DNA of 42,760 nucleotides from Rhizobiales bacterium Ga0077548 (lineage in GTDB: Bacteria > Pseudomonadota > Alphaproteobacteria > Rhizobiales > Xanthobacteraceae), in assembly GCA_001464215.1 (NCBI GenBank), contig LNEZ01000040.1:1-42760 (forward strand), written 5' to 3'. Shown here one piece after another: positions 9,854-18,668 of this stretch; position 1 is the stretch's first letter; each line of letters begins with the position of its first letter. A model generated the notes under the pieces. That model was given only the letters and a program-made list of their open reading frames with translations, had not been told where the DNA came from and did not search any database. A program made the translations under genes and the position numbers.

Positions 9854-10522
9854 ATGACCGGGCCTCTTTATCATTCTCTCGATTTCAAGCCTCGCGATGA
9901 AGCCGAAATGCTCGCGCGCGCGTCGAATTTTCGCGCGCTGATGAAGGGTCGGCGTACGGTCCGGGATTTCTCCGATAAGCCGATCCCGCGCGCGATCATC
10001 GAAGATGCGGTGATGACGGCAGCCTCTGCGCCTTCCGGCGCCAACCAGCAGCCGTGGACTTTTGTGTGCATCTCGGACGCAGACGTAAAATCGAAAATCC
10101 GCGCGGCGGCGGAAGAAGAAGAGCGCGAATTCTACAAAGGCGGCAAGACGCCCGGGGAGTGGTTGGACGCGCTATCGCCTCTCGGCACCGACGAACACAA
10201 GCCGTTTCTCGAAGTGGCGCCCTGGCTGATTGTGATTTTCGGCCAGCGCTACGGCGTGGCGGCAGATGGCTCTCATGTAAAACACTATTACGTGCCGGAG
10301 TCGGTCGGCATCGCCATGGGCTTCCTGATCGCCTCACTGCATAATGCGGGGCTTGCGACGCTGACGCATACGCCGTCGCCGATGGGCTTCCTGAACGAAA
10401 TCTGCCGGCGGCCCGTGAACGAAAAACCTTATGTCTTGCTGGTCGCGGGCCATCCGGCGGATTCGTGCCGCGTGCCGGTGATTACGAAGAAGAAGCTGGA
10501 AGAAGTGTCTAGCTGGATTTAG
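9854..10522 (+). CDS. Nitroreductase family protein
   Basis: A 222-aa FMN-dependent oxidoreductase. The FMN phosphate-binding pattern is KGRRTVRDFSDKPIP, followed by ASAPSGANQQPWTFV and, near the C terminus, GFLNEICRRPVNEKPYVLLVAGHP. This overall pattern resembles the subgroup that includes iodotyrosine-deiodinase-like proteins; the electron acceptor is unknown. The ATG at 9854 gives a family-length protein. A longer reading to 9638 would run across the divergent pyrE gene and has no family match, so it is rejected. The stop codon overlaps that of the convergent LysE gene. Confidence 0.88.
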   Translation: MTGPLYHSLDFKPRDEAEMLARASNFRALMKGRRTVRDFSDKPIPRAIIEDAVMTAASAPSGANQQPWTFVCISDADVKSKIRAAAEEEEREFYKGGKTPGEWLDALSPLGTDEHKPFLEVAPWLIVIFGQRYGVAADGSHVKHYYVPESVGIAMGFLIASLHNAGLATLTHTPSPMGFLNEICRRPVNEKPYVLLVAGHPADSCRVPVITKKKLEEVSSWI

Positions 10523-11148
10523 CGCGCGGTCGCGAGCAGAAACCAGACCGCGACGGCGACGAGCGCGAGCGCAAGTCCGCGGCGTACCGGCACCCGCCAG
10601 CCCGGATCGGCAAGCAGGCGGTGCAGCCGCCCGGCGAGTAGCACGACTGCGATATGCGTTAACGTGGCCACCGAAACGAAGATCGCGGAAAGCACCGTAG
10701 TCTGCACGAATACAGATGCGGCGCCCGGCACGATAAATCCCGGCAACACGCTAACGTAGAAAATCGCAGCTTTCGGATTTAGCAAATTGGTGATCAGGCC
10801 TCGCCGGAAGGACTGAATGGCGCGATCCTGCCGTATGGCTGTGGCTTCGCTATCCGTTTCGTCGCGCCAACTCTCCCACGCAAGCCAAAAGAAGTAGAGC
10901 GCACCTGTCCAGCGCAGCACTTGATAGAGCAGCGGAGACTCGTTGATCAGCGCGGCAACACCAAGCGCTGCGGCAAAGCCATAGATCGAGAGTCCGAGTG
11001 CGATTCCGGCAACTGCGGAAAACCCTGCGCGCATACCGCGATCGAGCGTAAGCGCTGCGAGATAGGTCTGGTTCGGTCCGGGGATCAACTCGATAACGAG
11101 AGATGCGAGTGCGAAGGCCCAGAACGAGGAAAGCAAGGCATCGCTCAT
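10519..11148 (-). CDS. LysE family translocator
   Basis: A 209-aa inner-membrane protein with about six hydrophobic helices, matching the LysE/RhtB amino-acid exporter family. The signature ELIPGPNQTYLAALTLDRG lies near residues 19-37, and FRRGLITNLLNPKAAIFY near 114-131 is equally typical. The exported compound cannot be deduced. It starts 15 bp after the polA stop in the same direction, so it may be the distal gene of a polA transcript. Its stop overlaps that of the convergent nitroreductase gene by 4 bp. Confidence 0.88.
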   Translation of the reverse strand: MSDALLSSFWAFALASLVIELIPGPNQTYLAALTLDRGMRAGFSAVAGIALGLSIYGFAAALGVAALINESPLLYQVLRWTGALYFFWLAWESWRDETDSEATAIRQDRAIQSFRRGLITNLLNPKAAIFYVSVLPGFIVPGAASVFVQTTVLSAIFVSVATLTHIAVVLLAGRLHRLLADPGWRVPVRRGLALALVAVAVWFLLATAR

Positions 11149-11163
11149 AACCGGCCACCGCGC

Positions 11164-14121
11164 CTAATGCGCCTCTTCCCAGTTCGATGCTGCGCGTGCA
11201 TCTACGGAAAGCGGAATCGAAAGTGCCACCGCCGGCAACGGCGCTTCTTCCATTACCTTCTGCACGAGCGGCAGCGTCTTCTTCACATCTTTCTCCGCCA
11301 CTTCGAAGATCAGTTCGTCGTGGACTTGCAGCAGCATTCTCGCGTCCACCTTCCCTTTTGCGAGCGCGCCGTCCATGCGGATCATGGCGCGGCGGATTAT
11401 GTCGGCGGCGGTGCCTTGTAGGCGCGCGTTGATCGCCGCGCGCTCGTTGAAGCCACGCACTGATGGATTCTGATCCTTGATACCGGGGTAATGAACCTTG
11501 CGGCCGAACAGCGTGACCACATAGCCGTTCTCGCGTGCGAACTTCTTGGTCTCTTCCATGTAGTCCTGGATGCCGGGAAAGCGTTCGAAATATTTCTTGA
11601 TGTAAGCGCCTGCTTCTTCGCGCCCGATGCCGAGCTGGTTCGCAAGCCCGAACGCCGAGATGCCGTAGATGATGCCGAAGTTGATTGCCTTCGCGCGGCG
11701 GCGCACTTCGCCAGGCATATCTTTGACGGGCACGCCGAACATCTCGCTTGCCGTCATTGCGTGAATATCTAGGTTTTCGCGGAAGGCTTTTTTCAGCTGC
11801 GGCACGTCGCCGATTTCCGCGAGCAGGCGCAATTCGATCTGCGAATAATCCGCCGAGACGAGCTGGTTACCCTTCTCCGCAACGAAGGCCTTCCTGATCT
11901 TGCGGCCTTCCTCGGTGCGAACCGGGATGTTCTGCAAGTTCGGCTCCGACGAGGCGAGGCGGCCAGTCGGGGTTGCGGCCAGCGAATAAGAAGTGTGAAC
12001 GCGTTTGGTTTCAGGGTTCACATATTCCGGCAGCGCGTCGGTGTAGGTCGATTTCAGTTTCGAAAGCTGCCGCCATTCGAGAATCTTCTTCGGCAGTTCG
12101 TGACCTTCTTCGGCCAGATCTTCGAGCACTTTGGCGCCAGTAGCCCAGGCACCGGTCGCGGTCTTGGTGCCTCCGGGCAATCCCATCTTGCCGAACAGGA
12201 TGTCGCCGAGTTGCTTTGGGCTGCCGGGATTGAATTTCTCTCCAGCAATTTTGGAAATCTCGTCCTCCAGCCGCGCGATTGTTTGCGCGAAATCGCCGGA
12301 GAGCCGCGACAGCATCTGCCGGTCGATGGCGATGCCGCGCTTTTCCATGTCGGCGAGCACCTGCACCAGCGGGCGCTCAAGCGTCTCGTAGACATTGTTC
12401 ATGTTCTCGGCGATGAGGCGGGCTTTCAGAAAAAGCCACAGCCGCAGCGTGACGTCCGCGTCTTCGGCAGCATATTCGGTGGCGCGGTCGAGCGGCACGC
12501 GCGAGAAACTCAACGCATTCTTGCCTTTGCCCGCGACGTCTTCAAAAGCGATCGGCTTATGGCCGAGAAACTTCTGCGAGAGGTTGTCCATGCCGTGCCC
12601 CCCGCCGGAGCGTCCGGCGTCGAGCGCGTAAGACATCAGCATGGTGTCGTCATAAGGGGTGACGCGAATGCCATAGCGCGAGAGCACGAGCGCGTCGTAC
12701 TTCAAGTTCTGGCCGATCTTGAGAATCGATTGATCCTCAAGCACGGGTTTCAGTTTCTTGCAGGTCTCCTCGACCGAAAGCTGCCCCTTGAGGAGACCGC
12801 CCTCGAACAGGCCTTCATCGCCGCTTAAATGTCCGAGCGGAATGTAGCAGGCCTCGCCCGGCGTGACCGACATCGACACGCCGCAGAGATCTGCCTGCAT
12901 CGCATCGAGCGCACTGGTTTCGGTATCGACCGCGACATAGCCGGCCTCACGCACGCGGGCAATCCAGTTGTCGAGTTGCTTTGCTGTCATGACGGTTTCG
13001 TAGTTCTTGTGGTTGAACGTAATTTTCTTGAGCGCAGCCTCGCGCGAAGCAAGCAGCGCGGCAGGTGTGAGTTCGCCAGAAGCCGCTGTAGCTTTCTTGC
13101 CGGCAACAGGCGCAGCTTCTTTCGTTGCGGCTTTGCTGGTTGCGCTTGCCGCGCCCGCCGCAAGCGCGGGGTCCGGCTCGATGCTTGCGGAGTCGATGCC
13201 TGCGGCCTTTGCAACGCTCTCCGTGAGCCGCGTGAATTCCATCGCCTTCAGGAAGGCGACGACCTTCTCAGGATTGCCGCCGTCGAAACCAAGCTGTTCA
13301 AGCGGAATCTTGAGCGGCGCGTGATCGTCCAAGAGCACCAATTTCTTTGAAATGCGCGCAAGCTCGGCGTTGTCGATCAGGGTCTGGCGGCGCTTGTCTT
13401 GTTTGATTTTCTCGGCGTTCTTCAAGAGCGTTTCGAGATCGCCGTATTCCTGAATAAGTAGTGCCGCGGTCTTGATACCGATACCCGGCACACCCGGCAC
13501 GTTGTCGGTCGAGTCTCCAGCAAGCGCCTGTACATCGGGCACCCGCTCCGGCTCGACGCCGAATTTTTCCTCGACTTCCTTTTCGCCGATCTTGCGCTCG
13601 TTTCCCGGCATCGGGTCGTACATGGTGACGCCTTTGCGCACGAGCTGCATCAAGTCCTTGTCGCCGGCGATGATGAGCACTTCCGCACCTGCTTCTCGCG
13701 CCTCACGCGAATAGGTCGCGATCAGGTCGTCGGCTTCAAAGCCTGTTTCTTCGATAGGTTTGAACCCGAAGGCTTTCGCAGCATCGCGCATCAGCGGAAA
13801 TTGCGGGATCAGGTCCTCGGGCGGCGCTTCGCGGTTCGCTTTGTATTCGGGATAGATTTCGTTCCGGAAACCGTCGCCCGGCGCATCGAAGATGCAGCCG
13901 ACATGGGTAGGCTTCTTGCCGTCGATGCCTTCGCGCATCAGCTTCCACATCATCGAGCAGAAGGTCATCACCGCGCCGACCGGCATCCCGTCGGAGCGCG
14001 TGAACGCCTTGCCGCGCGACTGCGCCGCTTTGAACATCGCAAAATAGGCGCGGAAGATGAAAGAAGAGCCGTCGATCAGAAAGACGCGGTCGCCCTTCTT
14101 CAGGGGACGAATTTCGGACAT
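11164..14121 (-). CDS. polA: DNA polymerase I
   Basis: A 985-aa repair and Okazaki-fragment polymerase. An N-terminal 5'-3' exonuclease domain (about 1-300) begins DRVFLIDGSSFIFRAYFAM. A central 3'-5' proofreading domain keeps its metal residues: DTET in YVAVDTETSALDA, a later NLKYDAL and YAAEDADVT, so proofreading looks intact. The polymerase domain has motif A DYSQIELRLLAEI, motif B RRAKAINFGIIYGIS and motif C QVHDELIFEV (near 933-942). The ATG at 14121 (GAGG four bases upstream) is chosen over the 14340 extension, which would run into the acyltransferase gene and lacks polymerase sequence. Confidence 0.97.
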   Translation of the reverse strand: MSEIRPLKKGDRVFLIDGSSFIFRAYFAMFKAAQSRGKAFTRSDGMPVGAVMTFCSMMWKLMREGIDGKKPTHVGCIFDAPGDGFRNEIYPEYKANREAPPEDLIPQFPLMRDAAKAFGFKPIEETGFEADDLIATYSREAREAGAEVLIIAGDKDLMQLVRKGVTMYDPMPGNERKIGEKEVEEKFGVEPERVPDVQALAGDSTDNVPGVPGIGIKTAALLIQEYGDLETLLKNAEKIKQDKRRQTLIDNAELARISKKLVLLDDHAPLKIPLEQLGFDGGNPEKVVAFLKAMEFTRLTESVAKAAGIDSASIEPDPALAAGAASATSKAATKEAAPVAGKKATAASGELTPAALLASREAALKKITFNHKNYETVMTAKQLDNWIARVREAGYVAVDTETSALDAMQADLCGVSMSVTPGEACYIPLGHLSGDEGLFEGGLLKGQLSVEETCKKLKPVLEDQSILKIGQNLKYDALVLSRYGIRVTPYDDTMLMSYALDAGRSGGGHGMDNLSQKFLGHKPIAFEDVAGKGKNALSFSRVPLDRATEYAAEDADVTLRLWLFLKARLIAENMNNVYETLERPLVQVLADMEKRGIAIDRQMLSRLSGDFAQTIARLEDEISKIAGEKFNPGSPKQLGDILFGKMGLPGGTKTATGAWATGAKVLEDLAEEGHELPKKILEWRQLSKLKSTYTDALPEYVNPETKRVHTSYSLAATPTGRLASSEPNLQNIPVRTEEGRKIRKAFVAEKGNQLVSADYSQIELRLLAEIGDVPQLKKAFRENLDIHAMTASEMFGVPVKDMPGEVRRRAKAINFGIIYGISAFGLANQLGIGREEAGAYIKKYFERFPGIQDYMEETKKFARENGYVVTLFGRKVHYPGIKDQNPSVRGFNERAAINARLQGTAADIIRRAMIRMDGALAKGKVDARMLLQVHDELIFEVAEKDVKKTLPLVQKVMEEAPLPAVALSIPLSVDARAASNWEEAH

Positions 14122-14169
14122 GGAACCTCGCGGGAGCGGCACGATGCCGAAGCGAGGAGGGCCCGGCAA

Positions 14170-14203
14170 GCGAAACTGCTCCCTAATGTGGGGACAGTTT
14201 CGC
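14170..14203. repeat. Inverted repeat in the polA leader
   Basis: GCGAAACTG (14170-14178) and CAGTTTCGC (14195-14203) form a perfect 9-bp stem, extendable inward by about five pairs with one mismatch and one G-U. It lies between the acyltransferase stop (14219) and the polA start (14121). No T-run follows it on the minus strand, so it is not a standard intrinsic terminator. A leader-RNA hairpin or Rho-dependent end is possible. Confidence 0.5.
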
Positions 14204-14218
14204 CGCGGAAAAAAGAGC

Positions 14219-15256
14219 TTATTCGGCGGGCTGCAACGGCGTCTTGCGTGCGCCGCCGATCTGAAATGCCGCAGGCCGCACGAACAGGAAATCGAAGCGC
14301 GTGCCGCGCACGGCCGCGTGGAACATGAGCGGCACCACAACGCCCATCGTGGTCACGATTAGCGCGACCGTTCCGATATCGGGAATGACGCCGGTTTTAA
14401 GCAACACCATCCGCGTCGCCGCCATCGGCAGGAAGAACGCGAGATAGACGACGATGGAATTCTCGCCTGCGTAGCGCAGGAGCTTGAACCAGTCGACCTT
14501 CGCGAGCAGTGCCGCGATCGCGACGATCGCACCTGCACCCACGAAGCCTAAGCTAAGCGAAACGAACGGCATCTCGCTGTAGCCTTTGATGACCAGAAGG
14601 TCGTTCGCGACTACCCATGCGCCTAGACCCGCGAGCGCAACCCACGGGTCTTTTTGCACGCCGACGGCAAACGTAAAGATATAATTTGCGAGCCAATAGC
14701 CCGCGAAGAAATAGACGAAGCGCGCGGCGAACTCGTCGATCATGATCCAGCCGGTGTGGATCGGGGCGATTTCGAGTGCTGCTGCGACCACGAAGATTGC
14801 AAGCGGCGGCACGCGCTTGGTGAGTTTCGTTAGCACAAAGAAGAGCGGAAGAATATAGATGAACCAGAGCGTGCCGAACGGCTCGATAAAAGCCAGCGCA
14901 TATTGCGTGGCGACGTTTGTCACACCGCCCTGCGCCAGAAATCCCGGCGCCTTGAACACGAACTGGATCGTGACCCAGAGCACGTAGAAATAAAGGAAGT
15001 GGACGACCTTCTTGTCGAGATAATCGCGCCAGTTGCGGTCGATGACGCGCGCGAGAAACAGGCCAGAGATCAAAAAGAAGTCGGGCATACGGAACGGCTT
15101 CGCGAAAGCGACGAGATAGCCCATCCAGCTTTCCTTGCCGGCGGCGTGCTCGACGCCTAGCGTGGAGTGCATCATCACCACCATGATGATGCAGAAACCC
15201 TTGGCGTAATCGACCCAGTCGATCCGCGGCTTCTCGTAGGTTGCTATCGCGCTCAT
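14219..15256 (-). CDS. Acyltransferase-3 family membrane protein
   Basis: A 345-aa integral inner-membrane protein with about ten hydrophobic segments. The N-terminal RIDWVDYAKGFCIIMVVMMH (residues 11-30), with D, KG and a His at the end of the first helix, and FRMPDFFLISGLFLAR (55-70) are typical of the acyltransferase-3 / OpgC-like family. This family moves acetyl or succinyl groups to cell-surface sugars. The acceptor is unknown and no sugar-synthesis genes adjoin it. The ATG at 15256 has GGAG six bases upstream. It lies upstream of polA on the same strand, and the 155-bp gap to hrpB is a divergent promoter region. Confidence 0.85.
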   Translation of the reverse strand: MSAIATYEKPRIDWVDYAKGFCIIMVVMMHSTLGVEHAAGKESWMGYLVAFAKPFRMPDFFLISGLFLARVIDRNWRDYLDKKVVHFLYFYVLWVTIQFVFKAPGFLAQGGVTNVATQYALAFIEPFGTLWFIYILPLFFVLTKLTKRVPPLAIFVVAAALEIAPIHTGWIMIDEFAARFVYFFAGYWLANYIFTFAVGVQKDPWVALAGLGAWVVANDLLVIKGYSEMPFVSLSLGFVGAGAIVAIAALLAKVDWFKLLRYAGENSIVVYLAFFLPMAATRMVLLKTGVIPDIGTVALIVTTMGVVVPLMFHAAVRGTRFDFLFVRPAAFQIGGARKTPLQPAE

Positions 15257-15411
15257 AACCGTCTCCGCACCAAAGGGTGCGGCTCGTGCCTGTTTGGGAC
15301 ACTAGCCGCTGCATATTAAATTCAGGTGCAAACCGGGGGCCGGATTTCCGGCTTTTGACCGGGTAGAGTGCAACGGCTATTTCGCGGACGATTTTAGCGA
15401 ACCCATTAAGA

Positions 15412-17895
15412 ATGAATTCACCACGAGAGCCGAACCACGGCACCTTTCCGGTCGATGAAGCGCTGCCGGCGCTCAAAGACGCGTTGCGTGCGCGCAAGGC
15501 CGCCGTGCTCGTGGCGCCGCCGGGTGCGGGCAAGACCACGCGCGTGCCGCTGGCACTTCTTAACGAACCCTGGGTCAAGGGCGGAAAAATTCTCGTTCTG
15601 GAACCGCGCCGGATCGCGGCGCGTTCGGCAGCCTCGTTCATGGCGAATTCCATTGGCGAGAAGCTCGGCGACACCGTCGGCCTGCGTGTGCGTTTCGGCT
15701 CGAAGGTGAGTGCGAAGACCCGGATCGAAATGATCACGGAAGGTATCTTCACGCGGCTCGTGCTCGACGATCCGGAATTGAAGGAGATCGCCGCCGTCAT
15801 CTTCGATGAGTTTCACGAGCGTTCGCTTGATGCCGATCTGGGCTTGGCGCTCGCGCTCGATGCACAGCGTGGATTGCGCGACGACCTGCGTATTCTTGTG
15901 ATGTCGGCCACGCTTGATGGCGCGCGGGTGGCGAAGTTGCTGGGCGATGCGCCGGTGATCGAAAGCGAGGGCCGCGCGTTTCCGGTCGAAACCAAGTATC
16001 TCGGGCGTGATGTGCGTACACCGATCCATCAGGAGATGGCGGATACACTCGCGAAAGTCGCATCGAACGAAGCAGGCTCGCTGCTCGCATTCTTGCCCGG
16101 CGTCGGCGAAATCCGCCGCACTGCGGATTTTCTTTCCGAGCGCATCCGCGACAAGACCATCGACATCGTTCCGTTGTACGGCGCGCTCGATAGCGACGTG
16201 CAGGATAAAGCAATCGAGCCGTCGCTAGCCGGGCGCCGCAAGATCGTGCTCGCAACCTCGATTGCGGAAACCTCGATCACGATCAAAGGCGTGCGTGTGG
16301 TGGTCGATTCCGGCCTCGCGCGCGTGCCGCGTTTTGAGCCCGATCTCGGTCTGACGCGGCTCGAAACCGTCCGGGTCTCGCGCGCTTCCGCCGATCAGCG
16401 CCGAGGTCGCGCGGGCCGCACCGAGCCTGGCGTTTGTTATCGCCTCTGGGACGAAGAGCAGACGCGGAGCCTGCTTCCCTTCGCGACACCCGAAATCCTT
16501 GCCGCCGATCTGACAAGTCTTGTGCTCGATCTGGCGCAATGGGGCGTGCATGACCCGGCCCAACTCTTATGGCTCGATCCGCCGCCGGTCGCTGCCATCA
16601 ATGAAGCGAAATTGCTGCTCGCTTCGCTCGGCGCCATCGACAATAGCGGCGCGATTACTGCGCTCGGCAAAAAGCTCGCGAAGTTGCCCCTGCATCCGCG
16701 CCTCGCCGCGATGATTGTGGCGGCTTCAGAAGAAGATAACGCGCTGCTTGCCGCCGAAATCTCAGCCGTCGTTTCCGAGCGCGGCCTTGGCGGCAACGAT
16801 CCTGATCTTTCTCACCGCATTTCCGAGTTTCGCCGCGACAGGTCCCGGCGTGGCGATGAGGCGCGCAATCTTGCAAAGCGCTGGGCCGAGTCCGCAGGCG
16901 GAAAAATGCGCGAGACCTCTCCTGCCCACGCCGGAAGCCTGATTGCGCTCGCCTATCCCGATCGTATCGCCAAGCTTCGCGCCGAGCGCGGCGGGGCGTT
17001 TTTGCTCGCCAACGGCCGTGGCGCGAAAGTTGAGCTGACCAACGCGCTTTCCCGCGAGGAGTATCTCGCCGTCGCTGAAATCGCAGGAGCCGCACAGGAA
17101 GGCCGCGTTCTGCTTGCCGCGAAGATCAGCGAAGCTGAAATCGCTTCGCGCTTTGCAAACAAGATCACGCAAACAGAAGAATCCGTCTTCGATACCAAAT
17201 CCCGTGCAGTTCGTTGCCGTGCAGCGAAGAAGTATATGTCGCTCGTTCTCAGCGAGCGTCCGCTGAAAGTGCAAGCGAACGACGAGACTGCGAAAGCCTT
17301 GGCGCAAGGCGTTGCATCGCTCGGCATTGAAGCACTTTCTTTTTCTGCCGCCGCCGCACGCTGGCTGGAGCGCGTTCGCTTTCTCCGTAACGCCGAAGGC
17401 GAAGAATGGCCCGACCTGTCGCCGCAAACGCTCACGCAGAGTACTGAGACATGGCTTGCACCTTTCCTTGCCGGGAAAACCTCACTCAATGAAATTTCCG
17501 CTGGCGATGTTTCAAATGCGCTTCACGCGCTGATCCCGCACGATCTCGCGCGCCGTCTTGATGCCGAAGCGCCGGATCGTTTCGTAGCACCTACCGGATC
17601 GGAACTGGCCATCGATTATTCGGCGGAAGCCGGCCCCACCATCTCCGTCAAAGTGCAGGAATTGTTTGGGCTCTCGAAGCATCCTTCCGTCGCCGCGGGG
17701 CGTATCCCGCTTGTGCTTTCGCTGCTCTCTCCCGCTGGCCGCCCGATCCAGGTGACCCGCGATTTGCCGGCCTTCTGGCGCGGCTCATGGGCCGACGTGA
17801 AGAAGGAAATGCGGGGGCGTTATCCACGCCATGTCTGGCCTGACGATCCGGCCGCGGCCGCGCCGACGCGACGCGCCAAGCCGCGCGGAACTTGA
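15412..17895 (+). CDS. hrpB: ATP-dependent helicase HrpB
   Basis: An 827-aa DEAH-type helicase of unknown cellular role in most bacteria. Walker A is APPGAGKT (35-42), the Walker B box is DEFH (132-135), motif III is SATLDG (165-170), and motif VI is QRRGRAGR (329-336). A helicase-associated HA2 region and the HrpB-specific C-terminal domain follow. The length matches the family (800-850). The start is an ATG at 15412 without a strong Shine-Dalgarno. It is probably transcribed alone or with the downstream protease gene 97 bp away. Confidence 0.95.
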   Translation: MNSPREPNHGTFPVDEALPALKDALRARKAAVLVAPPGAGKTTRVPLALLNEPWVKGGKILVLEPRRIAARSAASFMANSIGEKLGDTVGLRVRFGSKVSAKTRIEMITEGIFTRLVLDDPELKEIAAVIFDEFHERSLDADLGLALALDAQRGLRDDLRILVMSATLDGARVAKLLGDAPVIESEGRAFPVETKYLGRDVRTPIHQEMADTLAKVASNEAGSLLAFLPGVGEIRRTADFLSERIRDKTIDIVPLYGALDSDVQDKAIEPSLAGRRKIVLATSIAETSITIKGVRVVVDSGLARVPRFEPDLGLTRLETVRVSRASADQRRGRAGRTEPGVCYRLWDEEQTRSLLPFATPEILAADLTSLVLDLAQWGVHDPAQLLWLDPPPVAAINEAKLLLASLGAIDNSGAITALGKKLAKLPLHPRLAAMIVAASEEDNALLAAEISAVVSERGLGGNDPDLSHRISEFRRDRSRRGDEARNLAKRWAESAGGKMRETSPAHAGSLIALAYPDRIAKLRAERGGAFLLANGRGAKVELTNALSREEYLAVAEIAGAAQEGRVLLAAKISEAEIASRFANKITQTEESVFDTKSRAVRCRAAKKYMSLVLSERPLKVQANDETAKALAQGVASLGIEALSFSAAAARWLERVRFLRNAEGEEWPDLSPQTLTQSTETWLAPFLAGKTSLNEISAGDVSNALHALIPHDLARRLDAEAPDRFVAPTGSELAIDYSAEAGPTISVKVQELFGLSKHPSVAAGRIPLVLSLLSPAGRPIQVTRDLPAFWRGSWADVKKEMRGRYPRHVWPDDPAAAAPTRRAKPRGT

Positions 17896-17992
17896 TCGAG
17901 TTTATTGAAAAAGCCGCAATCGTGCCCATCTACTTCGCGTTAACGTGCTTCTCATTGCTTCGCGCGAGTATTCCGCACGCAGGGCTTCTTTG

Positions 17993-18526
17993 ATGTTTCG
18001 CTTTCTCCTTCTCGTTGCCGCGGGCTTTATCGCTCTCTCGGTTTATGCGCCGGATCAGGCGCAGGATCTGCTGCGCCGTGGCCGCGACGCCTTTCTGGCC
18101 TTTCAGCAGAGCGAGCCGGTTCAGGTGGAGCCCACCGTCAAGGACAACGACGCCGGCGGCTATGTCCGCATCCGGTCGGACCGTTCGGGCCATTATGTAT
18201 CCGAGGTCGATTTCAACGGCCGCCGCTTCCGCGCCATCGTCGATACCGGCGCCACGCTCATTGCGCTTCGTTACGAAGACGCCCGCGCGCTCGGCCTGAT
18301 CACGCCGACCGACCGCTTCGATATCAAGGTAAGCACTGCGAACGGCACCGCGCGGGCAAAGCGCGTGACGCTGCGTTCGGTTCGCATCGGTTCGATCCAG
18401 ATCGAGAATGTCGAGGCCATGGTGCTCGACGAAGGCGCGCTCGGCCAGAACCTCTTGGGCATGAGTTTCTTGAAGCGCCTCGCCCGTTTCGAGTTCAAGA
18501 AGGGCGTCCTCGAACTCGAGCGTTAG
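17993..18526 (+). CDS. TIGR02281-like retropepsin-type aspartic protease
   Basis: A 177-aa protein with an N-terminal membrane anchor (residues 2-18, FRFLLLVAAGFIALSVY) and a single retropepsin-like domain. The catalytic motif is AIVDTGATLI with Asp84. The flap and floor regions appear as GHYVSEVDFNG and GQNLLGMSFLKRL. Such proteins act as homodimers in the periplasm; substrates are unknown. The ATG at 17993 is preferred over a GTG at 17945, which would put sixteen charged or polar residues ahead of the hydrophobic segment. It lies downstream of hrpB on the same strand. Confidence 0.85.
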   Translation: MFRFLLLVAAGFIALSVYAPDQAQDLLRRGRDAFLAFQQSEPVQVEPTVKDNDAGGYVRIRSDRSGHYVSEVDFNGRRFRAIVDTGATLIALRYEDARALGLITPTDRFDIKVSTANGTARAKRVTLRSVRIGSIQIENVEAMVLDEGALGQNLLGMSFLKRLARFEFKKGVLELER

Positions 18527-18527
18527 A

Positions 18528-18580
18528 GCGCAATCCCGAAAAGTGGGTACCGGTTTTCGGATAAGATTATGCTCAAACAA
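18528..18580. repeat. REP-like palindromic intergenic repeat
   Basis: Beginning right after the protease stop, this element has the core CCGAAAAGTGGGTACCGG followed by TTTTCGG. CCGAAAA (18536-18542) and TTTTCGG (18554-18560) form the stem, and the flanks include GCGCAAT on the left and AAGATTATGCTCAAACAA on the right. I recognise this pattern as a short palindrome scattered through intergenic regions of many Rhizobiales genomes. It could act as an RNA hairpin after the protease gene. I see only this one copy in the window. Confidence 0.75.
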
Positions 18581-18668
18581 GAAGCCGCTACTTAAATCCG
18601 CCCGCTTTCGTGCTAGATCGCTTGCCCAGCCGGCGTCCGCCGGAGTTTGTGCCAGCACGGAATTCTAG

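Noticed and set aside
14122-14340. Longer polA start
   Set aside because: It would overlap the acyltransferase gene by more than 100 bp and adds low-complexity Cys/Arg-rich sequence unlike any polymerase I.
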